The position numbers and the translations under genes were made by a program. The notes beneath the pieces are model-generated. The model was given only the letters and a program-made list of their open reading frames with translations. It ran no database searches and was not told where the DNA came from. Below, in pieces: positions 22,534 through 36,035 of a DNA stretch of 64,000 bases. Each line of letters opens with the position of its first letter. Within the stretch, counting starts at the first letter, position 1. This DNA comes from Cryptomeria japonica. Lineage: Eukaryota > Streptophyta > Pinopsida > Cupressales > Cupressaceae. Location: NCBI RefSeq assembly GCF_030272615.1, contig NC_081414.1, positions 817,852,396 through 817,916,395 on the forward strand, read 5' to 3'.

Positions 22534-25246
22534 GTCTTATTTATTTTGATTAAAGGAGAAAACAAGTTTTGAGGGAACTAGAAACCTTGTACAATAGGTT
22601 TTAAAAGGACCTGAAACCCCCAAATCAAATGAGGATCCACTACCTGAAATAAATAGTTTCCAAAGATATAACAATGAAAACCAACTTTCCAAACTCATCT
22701 TAGCAACATAGAGAAAACAATGAGACCTAGCTTAAAAAGGGGCAGGCCAAAGCCTTTCACAAACACAAGGGTTTTAACAAGGCACCCTTAACCTTAACAT
22801 AGAGAAAATGAGGATTTTTCTAGGCCCCTATAACCTGATCAATGATCTTTAAGTAACAACCTCTAGATTCTTCTGACAAGCATAAAAATATAATATAGGA
22901 CCAAAGGGTTTTGAAAGGATCCCCAAACCTTCGAGAGTGGGTTTTAGAAGGCTCCCACAACATATCTAGAAGAAGATAGCAACAATGCCATCAACAACAC
23001 CTTTACAGCCAAACACCTGACATTCATCAGCACCTCAACAGCATAATCAGATAAAAAATGATGCATCCACCTCTACCTCAATACGAGATAGGTTATCTCT
23101 AGCCACATCCATCTCCCACTCCACAGAATATAGGAACACCTCAATACGAACAACCAGAGTAATCCCAAGATGTAGAAAATGAAGAACAATAGACAAAGCC
23201 AAGAAACCAAGACAAAGGGGGAAGGAAAAACCCTCAAAATGAAGAGACCTGGGAGTCAAAAGATATGAACATGAAAGACCAGTCCCCAACAACATAAAAA
23301 AAAAGGGTTTTAAAAAGGCTCCCTTAACCTTCCTCTAAAATAAAAGAATAAAGGTTATCAAGAAGATCCCATAAGAAATACTAACCACCCCATGGGGTTT
23401 TAATATGCTCCCCAAACGAAAAACACTAGGTTTTAGTATGGCTCCTAGAACCAAAACAAGAAAAAAATAGTAGAGCCTCCAGCCATATGCAGGAAGGAAA
23501 AGGACAAGAAAAAATATCTTAGACTAAAACAACTCCCAAACCAATATAGGTAGAAAGTTCCAACACCAAAGGAAAACAACTTCCCTGAGCAGCTTCCTAC
23601 AACAAATCAAAGGAAAATATGCCAAACACATCTCCACATCTATAGGAGATGGGTGTTGGCACTATGGATATGTGTGGCATTGATGTTTTTTCATTGATGT
23701 CAACACCAGTTGTTATTGACAAATAGATTTACAATGGTTGATATGGATGGTTACTGATATAAGATCTAGTGTTACCGGCAAAAGAGATTATCTAGTTGGC
23801 ACTTCCGGCATGTTTGGATCAATAAATTATATTGGATTTCATGTGTTATATGCTCCATAAGAATGTTTTGGTCAGTTGGTATTGGCTTGATAATTGGATG
23901 TCATCATACACACTAGTAAACCCTTACCAGCACTGGTTTAAGGCTTTATCGATAGAGCTTTCATTGAGGAATCATGACAAGATGCACAATTGGTATTGGT
24001 GCATCTTCTTCAAGGATTTTAGGATGCTGAAGATGTTCATTGATCATGCTTCAATTGCTTGAAGACAATTCTTTGGTGTGGTGGACCAAGAATAGGTCCG
24101 GTACCTATCTAGGTTATGGATCGGTATCATGCTAGCGTGTACTCTACACGTTACCTAGATGATTCAAGATGTTTTATGGATTTGTTATTATTGTTTTGAT
24201 CTTAAGCTGACATGGCATATCATTGTAATAAGGAATTATGTAATGATATTATTGCAATATCTTTAGGTGGCCGACCTAATTGGTTTAGGCCTTAGGGTTT
24301 GTATAAATAAGGGGTAGAATCTCTTTGTAAAGTATCATGGTTATTGAAAAAGGTCATGGTCAAGGAATTTAATGTGCAAATATTGTAATATCATTTAGAC
24401 AAAGGAGTTGATTGATCATTGGTGATCGGATTGGTTTCATAAGAGGATTTAGTCCTCTGGCATTGAGCTTAACCAGGACTGTAATCAGGCATAGTAGATG
24501 CTATTTCCAATAGTTCACTCTATTGGATTGTTGTCCATTTATCTTGAGAAGATTGCAGCCTCTTTTTATTCAGTGAGACTCTTTTGTAATGAGAAGTATG
24601 CTCTAGGTAGTGTGCCTTCCTACAAGTGCAGCCCCCTCATTGTAACACATACTTTCTGCAGAAGTATCATTTGACTGTGGGTAGGAATCCCACCGTGGTT
24701 TTTCCCTTTCCGGGTTTTCCAGGTACAAATCATGGTGTTATGTGGTATGATTGTTTTGCACTGATTATCTAGTTAATTATTAAGTTGTATTATTTACTGG
24801 TATCTGTTCCTACCGACATCTGTCTGTACCGGTACTTGATTTGTTTAAGGTTGTATTGTGGATTAGAAGTTATAACTTGTTAACAACTGATTCACTCCCC
24901 CCCCCCCTCTCAGTTATTCACCGATTATCCTAACTATGGGGTCACCTCAAGAGACACAACCATGAAGAACCCCTCAAATGGAAAACAAGGAGAGCACCCA
25001 AAGAGGCAGAAGAAGCAAGAGGAAAGGCATCGAAACTCTCTAAGACATGATATAATTTCAAAGTTTCAATTTTATAACATCACTGACCTCCACTTTCATA
25101 AAATATAATGGTCTTATATTTAGACAAACATGATCATTCATTTGTACCATTAATATTTAACAATAATATAGGAAAATATGCATTTAACACATGGAAAAAC
25201 ATTCATACTCATCCACAACACCGAGAAATGTACCACACAAGGCTAT
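22534..25246 (-). other. LINE-related region with eight tail-like motifs
   Basis: Apart from the solo LTR at 23654-24935, this region holds eight copies of a 23-25-bp motif resembling GGGTTTTAAAAGGCTCCCTTA. They lie near 22596, 22769, 22811, 22907, 22939, 23305, 23395 and 23428. The reverse complement matches the GGGCCCCTTCAAAACC motif of the two LINE tails in this window, so a minus-strand LINE 3' region is likely. No reverse transcriptase frame was recognised. Confidence 0.55.
23654..24935 (+). mobile_element. solo Copia-type LTR
   Basis: 1282 bp from TGTTGGCACTATGG to TTATCCTAACT, flanked by ATGGG at 23649-23653 and 24936-24940. The terminal CA expected from related LTRs is CT here. A TATA box (TATAAATA) is at 24302-24309, and the 3' part has the CTGATTCACTC poly-C block shared by the Copia LTRs of this window. 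No internal sequence remains, as expected after LTR-LTR recombination. Confidence 0.85.
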
Positions 25247-25859
25247 TGTTGGCAATAATGCAAAGAACTAAGAGGGGGGCTTGAATCAATTTTCATAAAA
25301 TCTTAACTCAACTTAACCACAAATTTAGATTTGATAATTAATAGAGAAAGTACAAATAAACACCACATCAATAACATACATAACACCAAGATTTTTGACA
25401 TGGAAAACTTAGTTATGGGAAAAACCACGATGAGAACCTATCCACAATGAGATAATACCCTTTTAGGAGTAACTGAAATATTACAATGGGGATTGCACAT
25501 GAATTCAAACACACTGCCTAGATCTCATTGATCAAATCACAAAATAAGAAGGGCTACAACCATTCAGAAGGCTCACTGTCGTACAAGAAGACTCGGTATC
25601 TTACAATTACATTTGAAAGATCATGAACTGATAGAGTAGCATCTCCTCATGCTTGGCTACAGTTCTAGTTAAGAATATGAATCATAATCTTCTCTTTCGC
25701 ACTTCTTCACAATTCTTTACACTACTGCCAAATGATCAATACATTATTCACCCACTTAATACCTCACACAATGATTATTACATTCATTTATACATGACAT
25801 CAACCTATCTTTCAAGGTCAACTCAACACATATCAAAAATTACAAAGATATAACCATAT

Positions 25860-27268
25860 TGATGAATAATGATGAGCAACAAATACCCTAACTGGTACTA
25901 GGAGGGGGGGTGAATCAGTACATACAAAACCTTCACTGCAACTTATCAAGTTCAAACAATGCTAACTGGTTGTCTTCATTACTGAACTTAACCATGGCAA
26001 TACCGGTTAAACACAATAAGACTTCAGACAACATAAACCTGTAAAACTGAACACTTCAAATACATTCAATACTTGATAACTACTTCACCCATAAACATAT
26101 GCATGTGGTATATCAACAATACCATAACCATTAGCTCTGCATGCATAATCACTCAAACAAAGAATACTTAATCATCCCATAAAAATTGCACAACTCATGA
26201 CACACATATTTTTCACGTCGAAACCTAAATGGGAAAAATGACAGTGGGGATGAATACCCACAAGCTTGTTTTGAACTCTTTTGAAGCCCACTCTCTTAGG
26301 AGCCTAGTCTGGTTAAATAATTTACAATAAGGTTTTGCTAGGAACCGATCCTATTAAAGATCACCTGGTTAAGGGATGGCTATATACCCTATTAAAGGTT
26401 ACCTCACTAGAGGATTTAAACAAATCAATGAACTTGAGTCACCTGGTTAAAGGATTTACAGTAAGCCTGTTAAAGCTACCTGGTAAAGGGATTTTCCTTT
26501 TGTTGAAATAGTTAGAAGACAACAGGTAAAACTTTGATCTGATAACAGCACTATATGCTAAGGCAAATCCTTTTTAGTTCCTCTACTCTGCAATCACACT
26601 CTACAGTTTCCACTCACTGATCTGGCAAGTATCTCATCACACGGATACATACACAAATTTTGCCAACAACTTACAATAACAAACATCATCGACCTTATAA
26701 ACAAGAATTAGGTCGGTAACATAAACCTTAAACCCTAAGCATCTTAGGTTTACAATTACAAGTGGTCCAATCCTGACCTTCCAAACACGTTACATAGAAT
26801 GAAACAATCTCAAACAGATCACAAGTCATTCTGCATCATCCATTCTTCACCACACATAGAAATCAGTAACCCGTCACGCTTTCTTCTCATACTGCTAAGA
26901 AGAATGTTCATTTCCAAGGTAGACATTTAATTTTGTCGATCTTCACATGCAAGATCCTCAAGGAAATCCTTCACATGCACAAAAATAATGTGGAATCTTT
27001 ATCTCATCCTTATTTCTTAGCCAGCTTATCACAAAATATCATCGGTTACATCGCACAAGCTAGATTGCCAAACCAGAAACCCTAGAGCTGAGACTACCAA
27101 CTGGTAGTCACACTTAGTAAAACCCTAACACCGGTTTAGTACATCTCTTCATATCAATTGACCTGTATCACTTCCAAGCTTCATATCGATACATATCCGT
27201 GTACCTACTTGAAGACATATTAACATCAATGACAACATATATTGTCACTGGTTCATCATATGCCAACA
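25860..27268 (-). repeat. C3 LTR (3' LTR in element orientation)
   Basis: Intact 1409-bp copy. The complement of a polypurine tract (ATCTCCCCCTTTGG) follows at 27269. Confidence 0.92.
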
Positions 27269-27527
27269 ATCTCCCCCTTTGGCATTGATGGCAATAATCA
27301 TCATAGCATTGCAACTAAAAACATCAAAGACCAGTGCATCTAAAATATCTTCATTAAATATCTTCTCCCCTATCATATATATTCTCCCCCTTTGACAACA
27401 ATGCCAAAGTAGAGGCACAAGCTTCTATACTCCACTATGTTGCTCCCCCTATGGAGTAGCATCCTTCAACACATCAATCATGAAAGATTTGTCACTATAA
27501 TACCTGACTGATGTGGAGTACACATCT

Positions 27528-30500
27528 TTAGTTTACTTCATGCAAGGGCAAAACCCCTAATTCACCTCTCAAATAGGTAAATGTAGTCTTCGGTAAGGGC
27601 TTAGTGAATATGTCTGCTAGTTGCTCCTTACTGGAAACATGTTGTAATACAACCTCTTTGTTTTGAACCTTCTCTCTCAAGAAATGATATTTGAGCTCAA
27701 TATGCTTAGTTCTAGCATGCAATACCGAATTCTTGGAAATATTGATTACACCAGTATTGTCACAAAATATACTCACCAGTTCAGATATAGGTACTTTGAA
27801 GCCATTCAATACATGTTTCATCCAGATTGCCTGAGTGTAGTTCATAAATGCTGCCACATATTCTGCTTTCGCTGCAGACTAAGAAATACAACTCTTCTTT
27901 TTTCTTGTCGAGGAGAGTAGTCTTCCACCAAGAAAGAATGATCCACTGGTTGTGCTCTTCCAATCATACACATTACCAACCCAATCTGCATCGTTAAATA
28001 CCTTGAGATTAAAATCACCATTGTATGGATACCAAAAGCCATAGTCAACAGTCCCTTTCAAGTATCTAAGAATCCTCTTTACCACTACCAAGTGAGATTC
28101 TCTTGGACTTTTCTGAAAATGAGCTACTATGCTCACTGTATGAGCAATATCTAGTTTGTTGTGCACCACATAGTGTAGCTTACCGATCATTGACTAATAC
28201 TCCTTCTCATTCACTAACGTTGAATCATCTTCCTTAGTCATTTTATAGCCAGTCACCATCGGTGTACCAATTGGTTTTCTCTCCTCCATGCCAAAGGTTT
28301 TCAATACCTCTTTGACATACTTGGACTAGTTAATAAAGATACCCTCTTTCATTTGTTGAATCTTTAAACCAATGAAGAACTTTATCTCTCCAATCATAGA
28401 CATCTCAAACTCTTTCTTCATTTCATCTGCAAAAGCATGACTCATTTCATCATCTCCTCCAAAGATTATGTCATCTCTAAATACTTCATAGATCAGAATC
28501 TAATCACCTTCAGATTTTAGGTATATGTTACTGTCCTCACTTGTTCTCTAAAATCTTATTTTCACAAGATGAGAGTGTAACCATTCATAGCATGCCCTTG
28601 GTGCTTGTTTCAACCCATACAGGTCCTTGTGTAATCTACACACCATGTTACTATCTTTTGATAAGGCAAACCCATCTGGTTGCTCAATATACACTTCCTC
28701 TTCTAAGATTCCATTCAAGAACGCAAAATTCACATCCATCTGGTATACCTTAAATCCCTTTAATGCTACAAATACAAGTAGCATTCGGACACCTTCCAGT
28801 CTAGCCATAGGAGAAAAGGGTTCTCCATAGTCTTCTCCATCTTCTTGAGCATATCCCTTGCATACAAGTCTTTCCTTGTTTCTTACAATTGTGCCTTCTT
28901 CATTTAGCTTATTCCTGAAGACCCATTTGGTACCTATGACATTCTTATGTTCTGGTCTGGGTACCAAGGATGATTTTGCATTCTTTTCTATTTGGTTTAT
29001 CTCTTATTCTATTGCCTTAATCCAGTCTTCACCTGTAAGTGCTTCTCTAGAAGTCTTGGGATCCAATTTAGAAATCATGCAAGAGTTTTCTTTCACCTTT
29101 CTTCTTGTGAGTATCCCTGCATCTTTATCCCCTATGATCTACTTCAAATCATGATGTAGTTTCACATATCTAGGAATGACTCTACCTGGTTCTGCTTGCT
29201 TCTCCTCTTCTTCTTCACCTACTGCAGCTTCTATTGGTATAGGAACACTGAGGTCTTTACTTATTTCTTTCTTAACCGGTTCCCAGAAGGCTATACCCAA
29301 TTCATCTTCCACTTTCTCACTATAGGTTTCCTCGGGATCTTCAGGGGATTCATCAACCCTAACATTGATACTCTCAACAATTTTCTATGTTCTATTATTG
29401 TAGCATTTGAGAGCTTTGCTCTTAGTGGAATATCCTAGAAATATTCCTTCATCACATTTATCATCAAACTTGCTCAGATGCTCACCTCTCTTGATGTAAC
29501 ACTTACTACCAAATACTTTAAAATAACTAACAGTGGGAGTCTTTCTAGTCCAATACTCATAAGGGGTTTTATTTTTACCTTTCTTGATGAGTACCCGGTT
29601 CATAGTATAAACTACAGTGCTCATTGCTTCTCTCCAAAAAGTGTGAGCAACCTTTCCTTGGATCAGCATTGTTCTGGCCACTTCAACTATAGTCCTATTA
29701 TTCCTTTCTGCTATGCCATTTTGTTGTGGTGTCCTTGGGGCAGACAACTGCCTCTTGATACTGCTATCTTCACAGTACTTATTGGATTCATCAGAAGTGA
29801 ATTCGCCTCCTTGATCAGTTCTTAGGCATTTTATCTGTTGACCACTTTCCTTCTCTACTAATGCTCTAAAGGCTTTGAACTTTCCAAACACCTCAAACTT
29901 ATCTTTCAAGAATGTGACCCACATCATTCTTGAGCAATCATCAGTAAGAATCATGAAATACCTATCTCCCTGAATACTTCTAGTTTTCATAGGACCACAC
30001 AAATCAATATGCACAAGATCAAGTAAGTTTTTTGCTGAAAAAGACTTACCTTTGAAAGTTGAGGAACACATCTTCCCAAGTTGACATTCTCTGCACAAAG
30101 AATTCTCTGGCTTGTTCAACAAAGGCAATCCTCTTATTGCCTTGATCTTACTAGCCTTTACAATATTATCAAAGTTCATATGACAAAGTCTCCTATGCCA
30201 TATCCAACTATCATCAAACTTCGCCATTAGACACTGACTAATCTTGGCATTTAGCTAAAACAAATTACCTATGGTCTACTTACAGTGGCAATAAGTTCAC
30301 CACTTTTTCCAATTATACTATAGATTCCACCTTTGAACTCTAGAATGAGTCCTTTATCATTTAGTTGAGCAACACTCAATAGGTTATGCTTAAGACCTTC
30401 TACCCAGTAGACATCATCCACACTGCTCTTTCCATTTAGTGAGATGGATCCTTTTCCTTTTACCAAGCATGGTGCATCGTTGCCAAATATAACAACACCT

Positions 30501-31611
30501 CCATCATATTCTTCTAGAGATAGAAACTTTCTCCAATCACCAGTCATGTGGTAAGAACAACCACTATTAATAATCCACTCATTAGAGTTGTCAATGTGAG
30601 AGATGAGTGCTTTCTTGTTAGACACTTCTTCCTTTATAGCTACAAACACTATGTCCTCATTCTCTTCATCCTCAATTCTTCATTAGTAACACCTTCATCA
30701 ACTGTAACAAGACAATTTCTTCTATTTCCTCCTTTATACTTTCTAAACCTCTCTGGTTTATCCTTATTGTCATTGGTAGGATAGTTAACAGCTATATGTC
30801 ATATCTTATTGTAGGAAAAACATTTTAAAGGAAGCTTACCTCTGTATTTTCTTGTGCCTTTTGGAAGTCTCTTGGCAAGAAGAGCTTCAAACTCCATCAA
30901 AATCTCTTGATCATCCATACCTCTGCTTTGCATGGATTCATAACTGGTACTTACTTCTTTTCCTTTTCTGGTTGATGTGACAGATGCTCTAAAAGTTGAC
31001 TCAGTCTTCTGAACACTACCATCATAGCTTTTCAACTCATATGCAGTCAACTTTGCAATGATAGATTCTAAGGATACCTTGATTTTGTCAATAGACCTTA
31101 GTTCCTGAATAGCAACAACTCTAATTGCATAGACTAGTAACAGTGATCTCAAAACTTTACTGACAATGGTGGCATCATCGATTGTTCCACTAGTGCTCTT
31201 GATATCTCCAACAACAGTCTTGATTCTTATGCCATATTGCTTAATGGTCTCACCTTCAACCATCCTCATGTCTTCAAATTTTCCTCTAAGGCCCTCTTCC
31301 TTAGCTTTCTTGACATACTTATCACCGCCATAAATAGTTTCCAATGTGTCCCATACATCCTTAGGATTTTCCTTATCTTGTACATCAATGAACTCAATAT
31401 CAGGCAAACTGCTAATAAGGGCTTCCATGATTTGCCCATTTTCTTGAATCTCTCTTTTTTGATAATTGGTTAGAGTGCCAGTGGGGATTACATAGGCATT
31501 CTCAACATAGCTCCAGTGTTGAGCACCCAAAATCTTGATATAGATTTTCATTATGTCCTTCCATATTTTGAAGTTATCTCTATTGAACTTAGGACCTTCC
31601 CTCTTCATCAT
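27528..31611 (-). pseudogene. C3 gag-pol polyprotein, degraded
   Basis: Starts MMKREGPKFNRDNF at 31611. Gag is in one frame, protease (WIINSGCSYHMTGD, about 30570) in a second, and integrase to RNase H in a third, so at least two frameshifts have occurred. The knuckle has lost a cysteine (CFSYNKI). Integrase keeps WHRRLCH, CREC, LVHIDLCGP, TDQGGEF and PQQNGIAER. The RT box reads FRDD. RNase H ends ADIFTKPLPKT and a TAA follows at 27528-27530. Extra stops lie in the RT, including near 28190 and 28548. Not functional. Confidence 0.9.
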
Positions 31612-31668
31612 TAAGGCAGGATATTTTACCTCAAGTGGTTAAGCTTATATCACTGAGGACCTAGAGTA

Positions 31669-31680
31669 GCTCTGGTACCA
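31669..31680 (-). other. C3 primer-binding site
   Basis: The minus strand reads TGGTACCAGAGC next to the 5' LTR, one base different from the usual TGGTATCAGAGC. Confidence 0.85.
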
Positions 31681-31821
31681 ATTGATGACTAATGATGAAC
31701 AACAAATACCCTAACTGGTACTGAGAGAGGTGGTGAATCAGTACATACCAAAACTTCACTGCAACTTATCAAGTTAAAACAATGCTAACTGGTTATCTTC
31801 ATTACTGAACTTAATCATGGC

Positions 31822-32826
31822 TGTATACACCTAAAAATGGTCTGAAGATAATTAATTAAATAAGCAATTATTTAATTAATCTCCTCCTCCCCAATTTAAT
31901 TGAATTCACTAAGCAATTTGATTAAATTTCCCCTTTCATCTACTTATTAATAAATCTAAGGATTTATTAAATAGGTTCTTTTCACCCCTTTAATTAATTC
32001 CCCCCATCAAAATCATTTTTTCTAAATCCTTTAATTAATTAAAACAAATCAAATTCGTGAGTTGTTGAGATTAATTATCCTTTTCATATTATTTGAATTC
32101 TAAATTCAAATTCTCCTAACTTCTACCTTTCCTAAATCTAACCCATTCTACCTACCACCATGTCCCCTTTCATCCAACATCTTCTAGAACCTTGTGACAC
32201 TTGTCACTAAGTGTTCCCTTTCATCTAACTCCTTCTAGAAGCCTCTTTACACTTGTCACCATAGAGATGACAGATGTTCCCTTTAATCCAACCCCCTTTG
32301 CCATCCTCCTCCAATTTAACCATTGATATCTTCGGATCAATCTTGACCGTCAATTCTTGCCACATCACCCCTAGCCTTGGAAAATCCTATAAATAGACCT
32401 CATTTTGGAGCTCAAAGGATCCCAATTTCATATCATTTCTTGCATATCAATTGATCCCATCTCATTTTCATCTTATGCATTGTTATTATAGGTATCTAGC
32501 TTATAGTTTATCAGTTTTTACAATGTTATCATGCTCAATTTTAGCTTAAATCTTAGCTTAATTTGCTTATCATGTAGCTTAATCATGTTATTCTTGCTAA
32601 GATCATGCATTTTCATCATTCAAATCCTCCATCTAGGTGTAGTCAAGTCACTGGAATTTGCATAATCAGATCTAAGAGCATTTTTTATACTCGCATTTAC
32701 TAGGAGGCGATAAGTCAATTAGCTATGGTTTTACATTTCATTGTTTCAATTCATTAACCATTGCTTGTAATGACTTATTGAGTGCATTGTGATTGCAGTT
32801 ACAGGTACACTTCACAGAGCACAACA
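31822..32826 (+). repeat. G1 5' LTR
   Basis: 1005 bp. The TATA box TATAAATA at 32388-32395 is the likely core promoter. The AT-rich 5' half has many TTAATTAA-type runs. Confidence 0.92.
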
Positions 32827-32829
32827 TTT

Positions 32830-32847
32830 TGGCACCCACCGTGGGGC
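32830..32847 (+). other. G1 primer-binding site
   Basis: TGGCACCCACCGTGGGGC three bases after the 5' LTR. It begins with the TGG expected opposite a tRNA CCA end. The donor tRNA was not identified. Confidence 0.75.
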
Positions 32848-35640
32848 AAAAATCATCATTTTCAGCCTCTCAAGCTTCAGCAAACTTCATCTCTACCGGA
32901 TTAGAATCAGAATGTCGTACGCGTTTATTTTCCAACTCGTACGAACTACCTTTTAGCCCCGAAAAACACTTCATCCTGACTCGTACTAGGTATAATGCTG
33001 ACTCGTATGAGCTTTTACATTGAAAATTCTTTATTTGTTATAGCTCATTCCTGTGTCGTACGAGTTTATTTTCACTGTTGTACTAGAGCTAATTCTGTTT
33101 CATACAAATTTCTGGCTTCAAAATCTTATGTTGTACAAGTCTTCTATTATTCCTGTACAAAATCTATATTTGTGTCACACTAACTAGTAAAGCATGTCGT
33201 ACGAGTCTCTGGTTCTATGATTTTTTGAAAAACTACAAATTAGAATTTTCAAGTTTGTCTATACATTGGTAATTTTCATTTTTGAAGGTCTTTTGGTCAT
33301 TTTTAGCCCTTGAAAGCGCCGAAAAGAGCATAGCTAGCATATGCTATTTCAAAATTTCATCTAGAACTCTTGGAGACCTTTCCAAAGAGTTAAACGATTT
33401 GTAATTTTGAGTCCCGAGCAGAAATTTATGCCTATTTGAAGTTAGGATAAAATTTCATATAGTTTTTTCTTAAAATTTCATAGTTCGGATCACTAATGCT
33501 AATCTTGTTATGACTATGAGATGTTTGTAGCCTAACTCTTTTTTGCAGGATTCTTGTCAAAGATACGCTTGTCAAAGACAAATTCAAAACACAATCATGA
33601 CTACTAATGGATCTATTTTGCAGGTTGCCTAAGGATTCAACAAAAAACTTTGTGTATTCATTAAGATTTTTAGGCACACTTCAATTTGGGCTTAAAAAAA
33701 AATGAACTATCATGTCTTATGTGCTTGTGATGATAGGTGAGTATGCTCTCACCTTTCTTAGGTGATCAGAAATCTAGACTCATCTTTTTGCTTTCATTAG
33801 TGCATCTCTTTAGTAGGCCTACCCTCCCAAGGAGTTATTAACTCTTAGCCCTTAAGGTCGGTGAGAGGGGAATGATCTAAGTGGGAATGGCTAACACCAA
33901 GTAATCCAACCCACTATAAAATAAATGTGTTTTTGATGAAAATCAAAGCAATGACAGTGCTCAAGAATATCTCTCCTCGGTACCTTCGGGTATATCAAAC
34001 CTTGGTTTTCAAGGCTGGGAGACCTCTTAATTGAGTTTATACCCTGACGTGCCGAACGGATCTCTTACTAGTGTTGGTTAAAATAGAAGCTACCTGATTC
34101 ATCTCCGAAAGGGTGATAATCTTTGTGCAAGAGAGATAGTAACTCTCCCAAGACACTTTCCATATCGTGCCCCCATTAGCATTTGGATTCGGATAATACG
34201 ACGTTGAGAATCCATTGCATGAGACTCAACGGCCGTATTCTAATTAGCTATTGGGTGTGTACCTAAGTCATCAAGCAAAGGCTTTCATTCTCAGCCAACT
34301 TCCTTATGGTTTAGCTTGATTGGAGTCATTTATTACATCATGTGTTTGCTATGTATTCATCCCTAAATTGAAAAATCAGACACTTAAAATTGGAAAACCA
34401 AAGTAAAACATCAAAATTCAATGATCAAAACTCAAACAAGCAAACAATTTTTATCACTGTTCAAATACCTGTTGTATGAGTCAGGATTCTTTGTCATACT
34501 GCTTGATCTTCTGTCGTATGAGTCAAGGTTCTATGTCGTATGAAACACTTCTTTACACATGAAGTCACTAGTTTGTCGTTCTGTCTTGTATCTCTTGTCG
34601 TTCTATGTTGCATAATCTGTCGTACGAAACTCTGCATCTGTCAGTCCAAAACTGTGTCTTACATGCTTGTTTCAAACTTGTCATTTCTACCTAATCAATT
34701 TGCAATAAAAACAAACACCTGTTATCTATCAATCCGTGCTTAGATTGTCTTCTTGGTTTGCTTGGTCAAGTTATCATCCATCAAGATCAAACTCTAGAAG
34801 ATAAACACCTTAAGATTTTCAAAGTGCTCACCCCCAACAAGTTCAAAATCTAAACATATCAAAGTGTATTATCACCCTCTTTGATAAACTGATCACTCAA
34901 ACATAGTTTCTCATCAGGATCAATCATCCTTTATCATGAAACTGAAACATTTAGTTAGGATAACCTTGTCCCACATCATAGGATATATCATTCCTACTGG
35001 ACTTGGTTCTTATCAAATCATCACCATTGCACTCCTAAACCGAAGATCGAAAAACTTGCAAACTTTTAAACACTTGAATTCTCTTTTAGTGTCATATCGC
35101 TTTATTACCTTGAAATTGACTATTGATCACTTACCCAAAACAACTTTTAGACAATCAAACCCCTAAAATGGAAATAGAAACATTTGAAATAGTTGAAAAT
35201 CATATCAACATGACATACCAAAGCAAAATACAAGAAGAAAACATGACAAACCAATATATCAGAGAAATAAAACAAGTCCAAAATCAAAATCAAACTATGT
35301 TAAAACCTCAAAAGGATTTAAATATATCTCAAAAGAAAGGTGGCTCTTTTATGCACCTCTTAAAGAGATCCCTAAAGGATAAGATCAAAATCGTGCACCC
35401 ATGTCTAAAAATGATCCATCCATCCATAAGAAAATTGAATCTCCAAAGGCATCTATTCCTACACCTCTTGAAAGCTTGCAAGAACCTTCCATAGCATCCT
35501 TGCCAAATAATGCATCCAAAGCTGAAGATTCCCAAGGGATATCCATAATTGACATCAAGCCTATTTTAGATGATCCTATTCAAAGCTCATCTCCTTCATA
35601 TCCAAGCATTGATTCCTTGTAGCATCCCCACAGTGCTTCC
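32848..35640 (+). other. G1 leader with TCGTACGA-type repeats, no recognisable gag
   Basis: About 2.8 kb with no convincing gag domain. Between 32914 and 34630 a motif near GTCGTACGAGT recurs at least twelve times in two clusters. Towards 35340-35620 short frames (KNDPSIHKKIESPKAS and following) look like the linker usually found upstream of the protease. Stops and frame changes are frequent. Confidence 0.6.
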
Positions 35641-36035
35641 TTGCAAATTGAAGTCCTCATTCATAGAATGCTTGTTAAAAGTGTCCTAATAGATGGGGGA
35701 GCTAGCTTGAACATTTGCTCTTTGAGTCTTGCCCATGCTCTAGGATATTCAGAAGATGCAGTTGATCCCCAGAAAAAGATAAAAATCAAATCACATAATG
35801 AGAAGAGCATTCATCCAAGAGAGTTGTGTTACTACCAATCACAGTGGGACCTCTACAAAAAGACACAACATGCCAAGTTTTAGACTTGGACCTACCATAC
35901 AATATACTCTTGGAGAGACCATGGATTTAGGAGATACGAGCTATTACATCAACATATCATCAATGTGTCAAATTTCCCTACGAGGGACAGGAAATCACAA
36001 TATCAGCAGAATCAAGTCCATTGCAGTGTTGTAAT
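35641..36035 (+). pseudogene. G1 aspartic protease, frameshifted
   Basis: Reads LQIEVLIHRMLVKSVLIDGG, with the catalytic aspartate in IDGGASLNIC, then LAHALGYSE. After a frame change come VGPLQKDTT, LDLDLPYNILLGRPW and YHQCVKFPYEGQE. These are the conserved blocks of plant Ty3/gypsy retropepsins that cleave the polyprotein. The frame is broken near 35815 and there is a stop after the GRPW block. Confidence 0.85.

Noticed and set aside
23047-23295. 82-codon minus-strand frame
   Set aside because: No recognised motif; lies in a LINE-like untranslated region with motif repeats.
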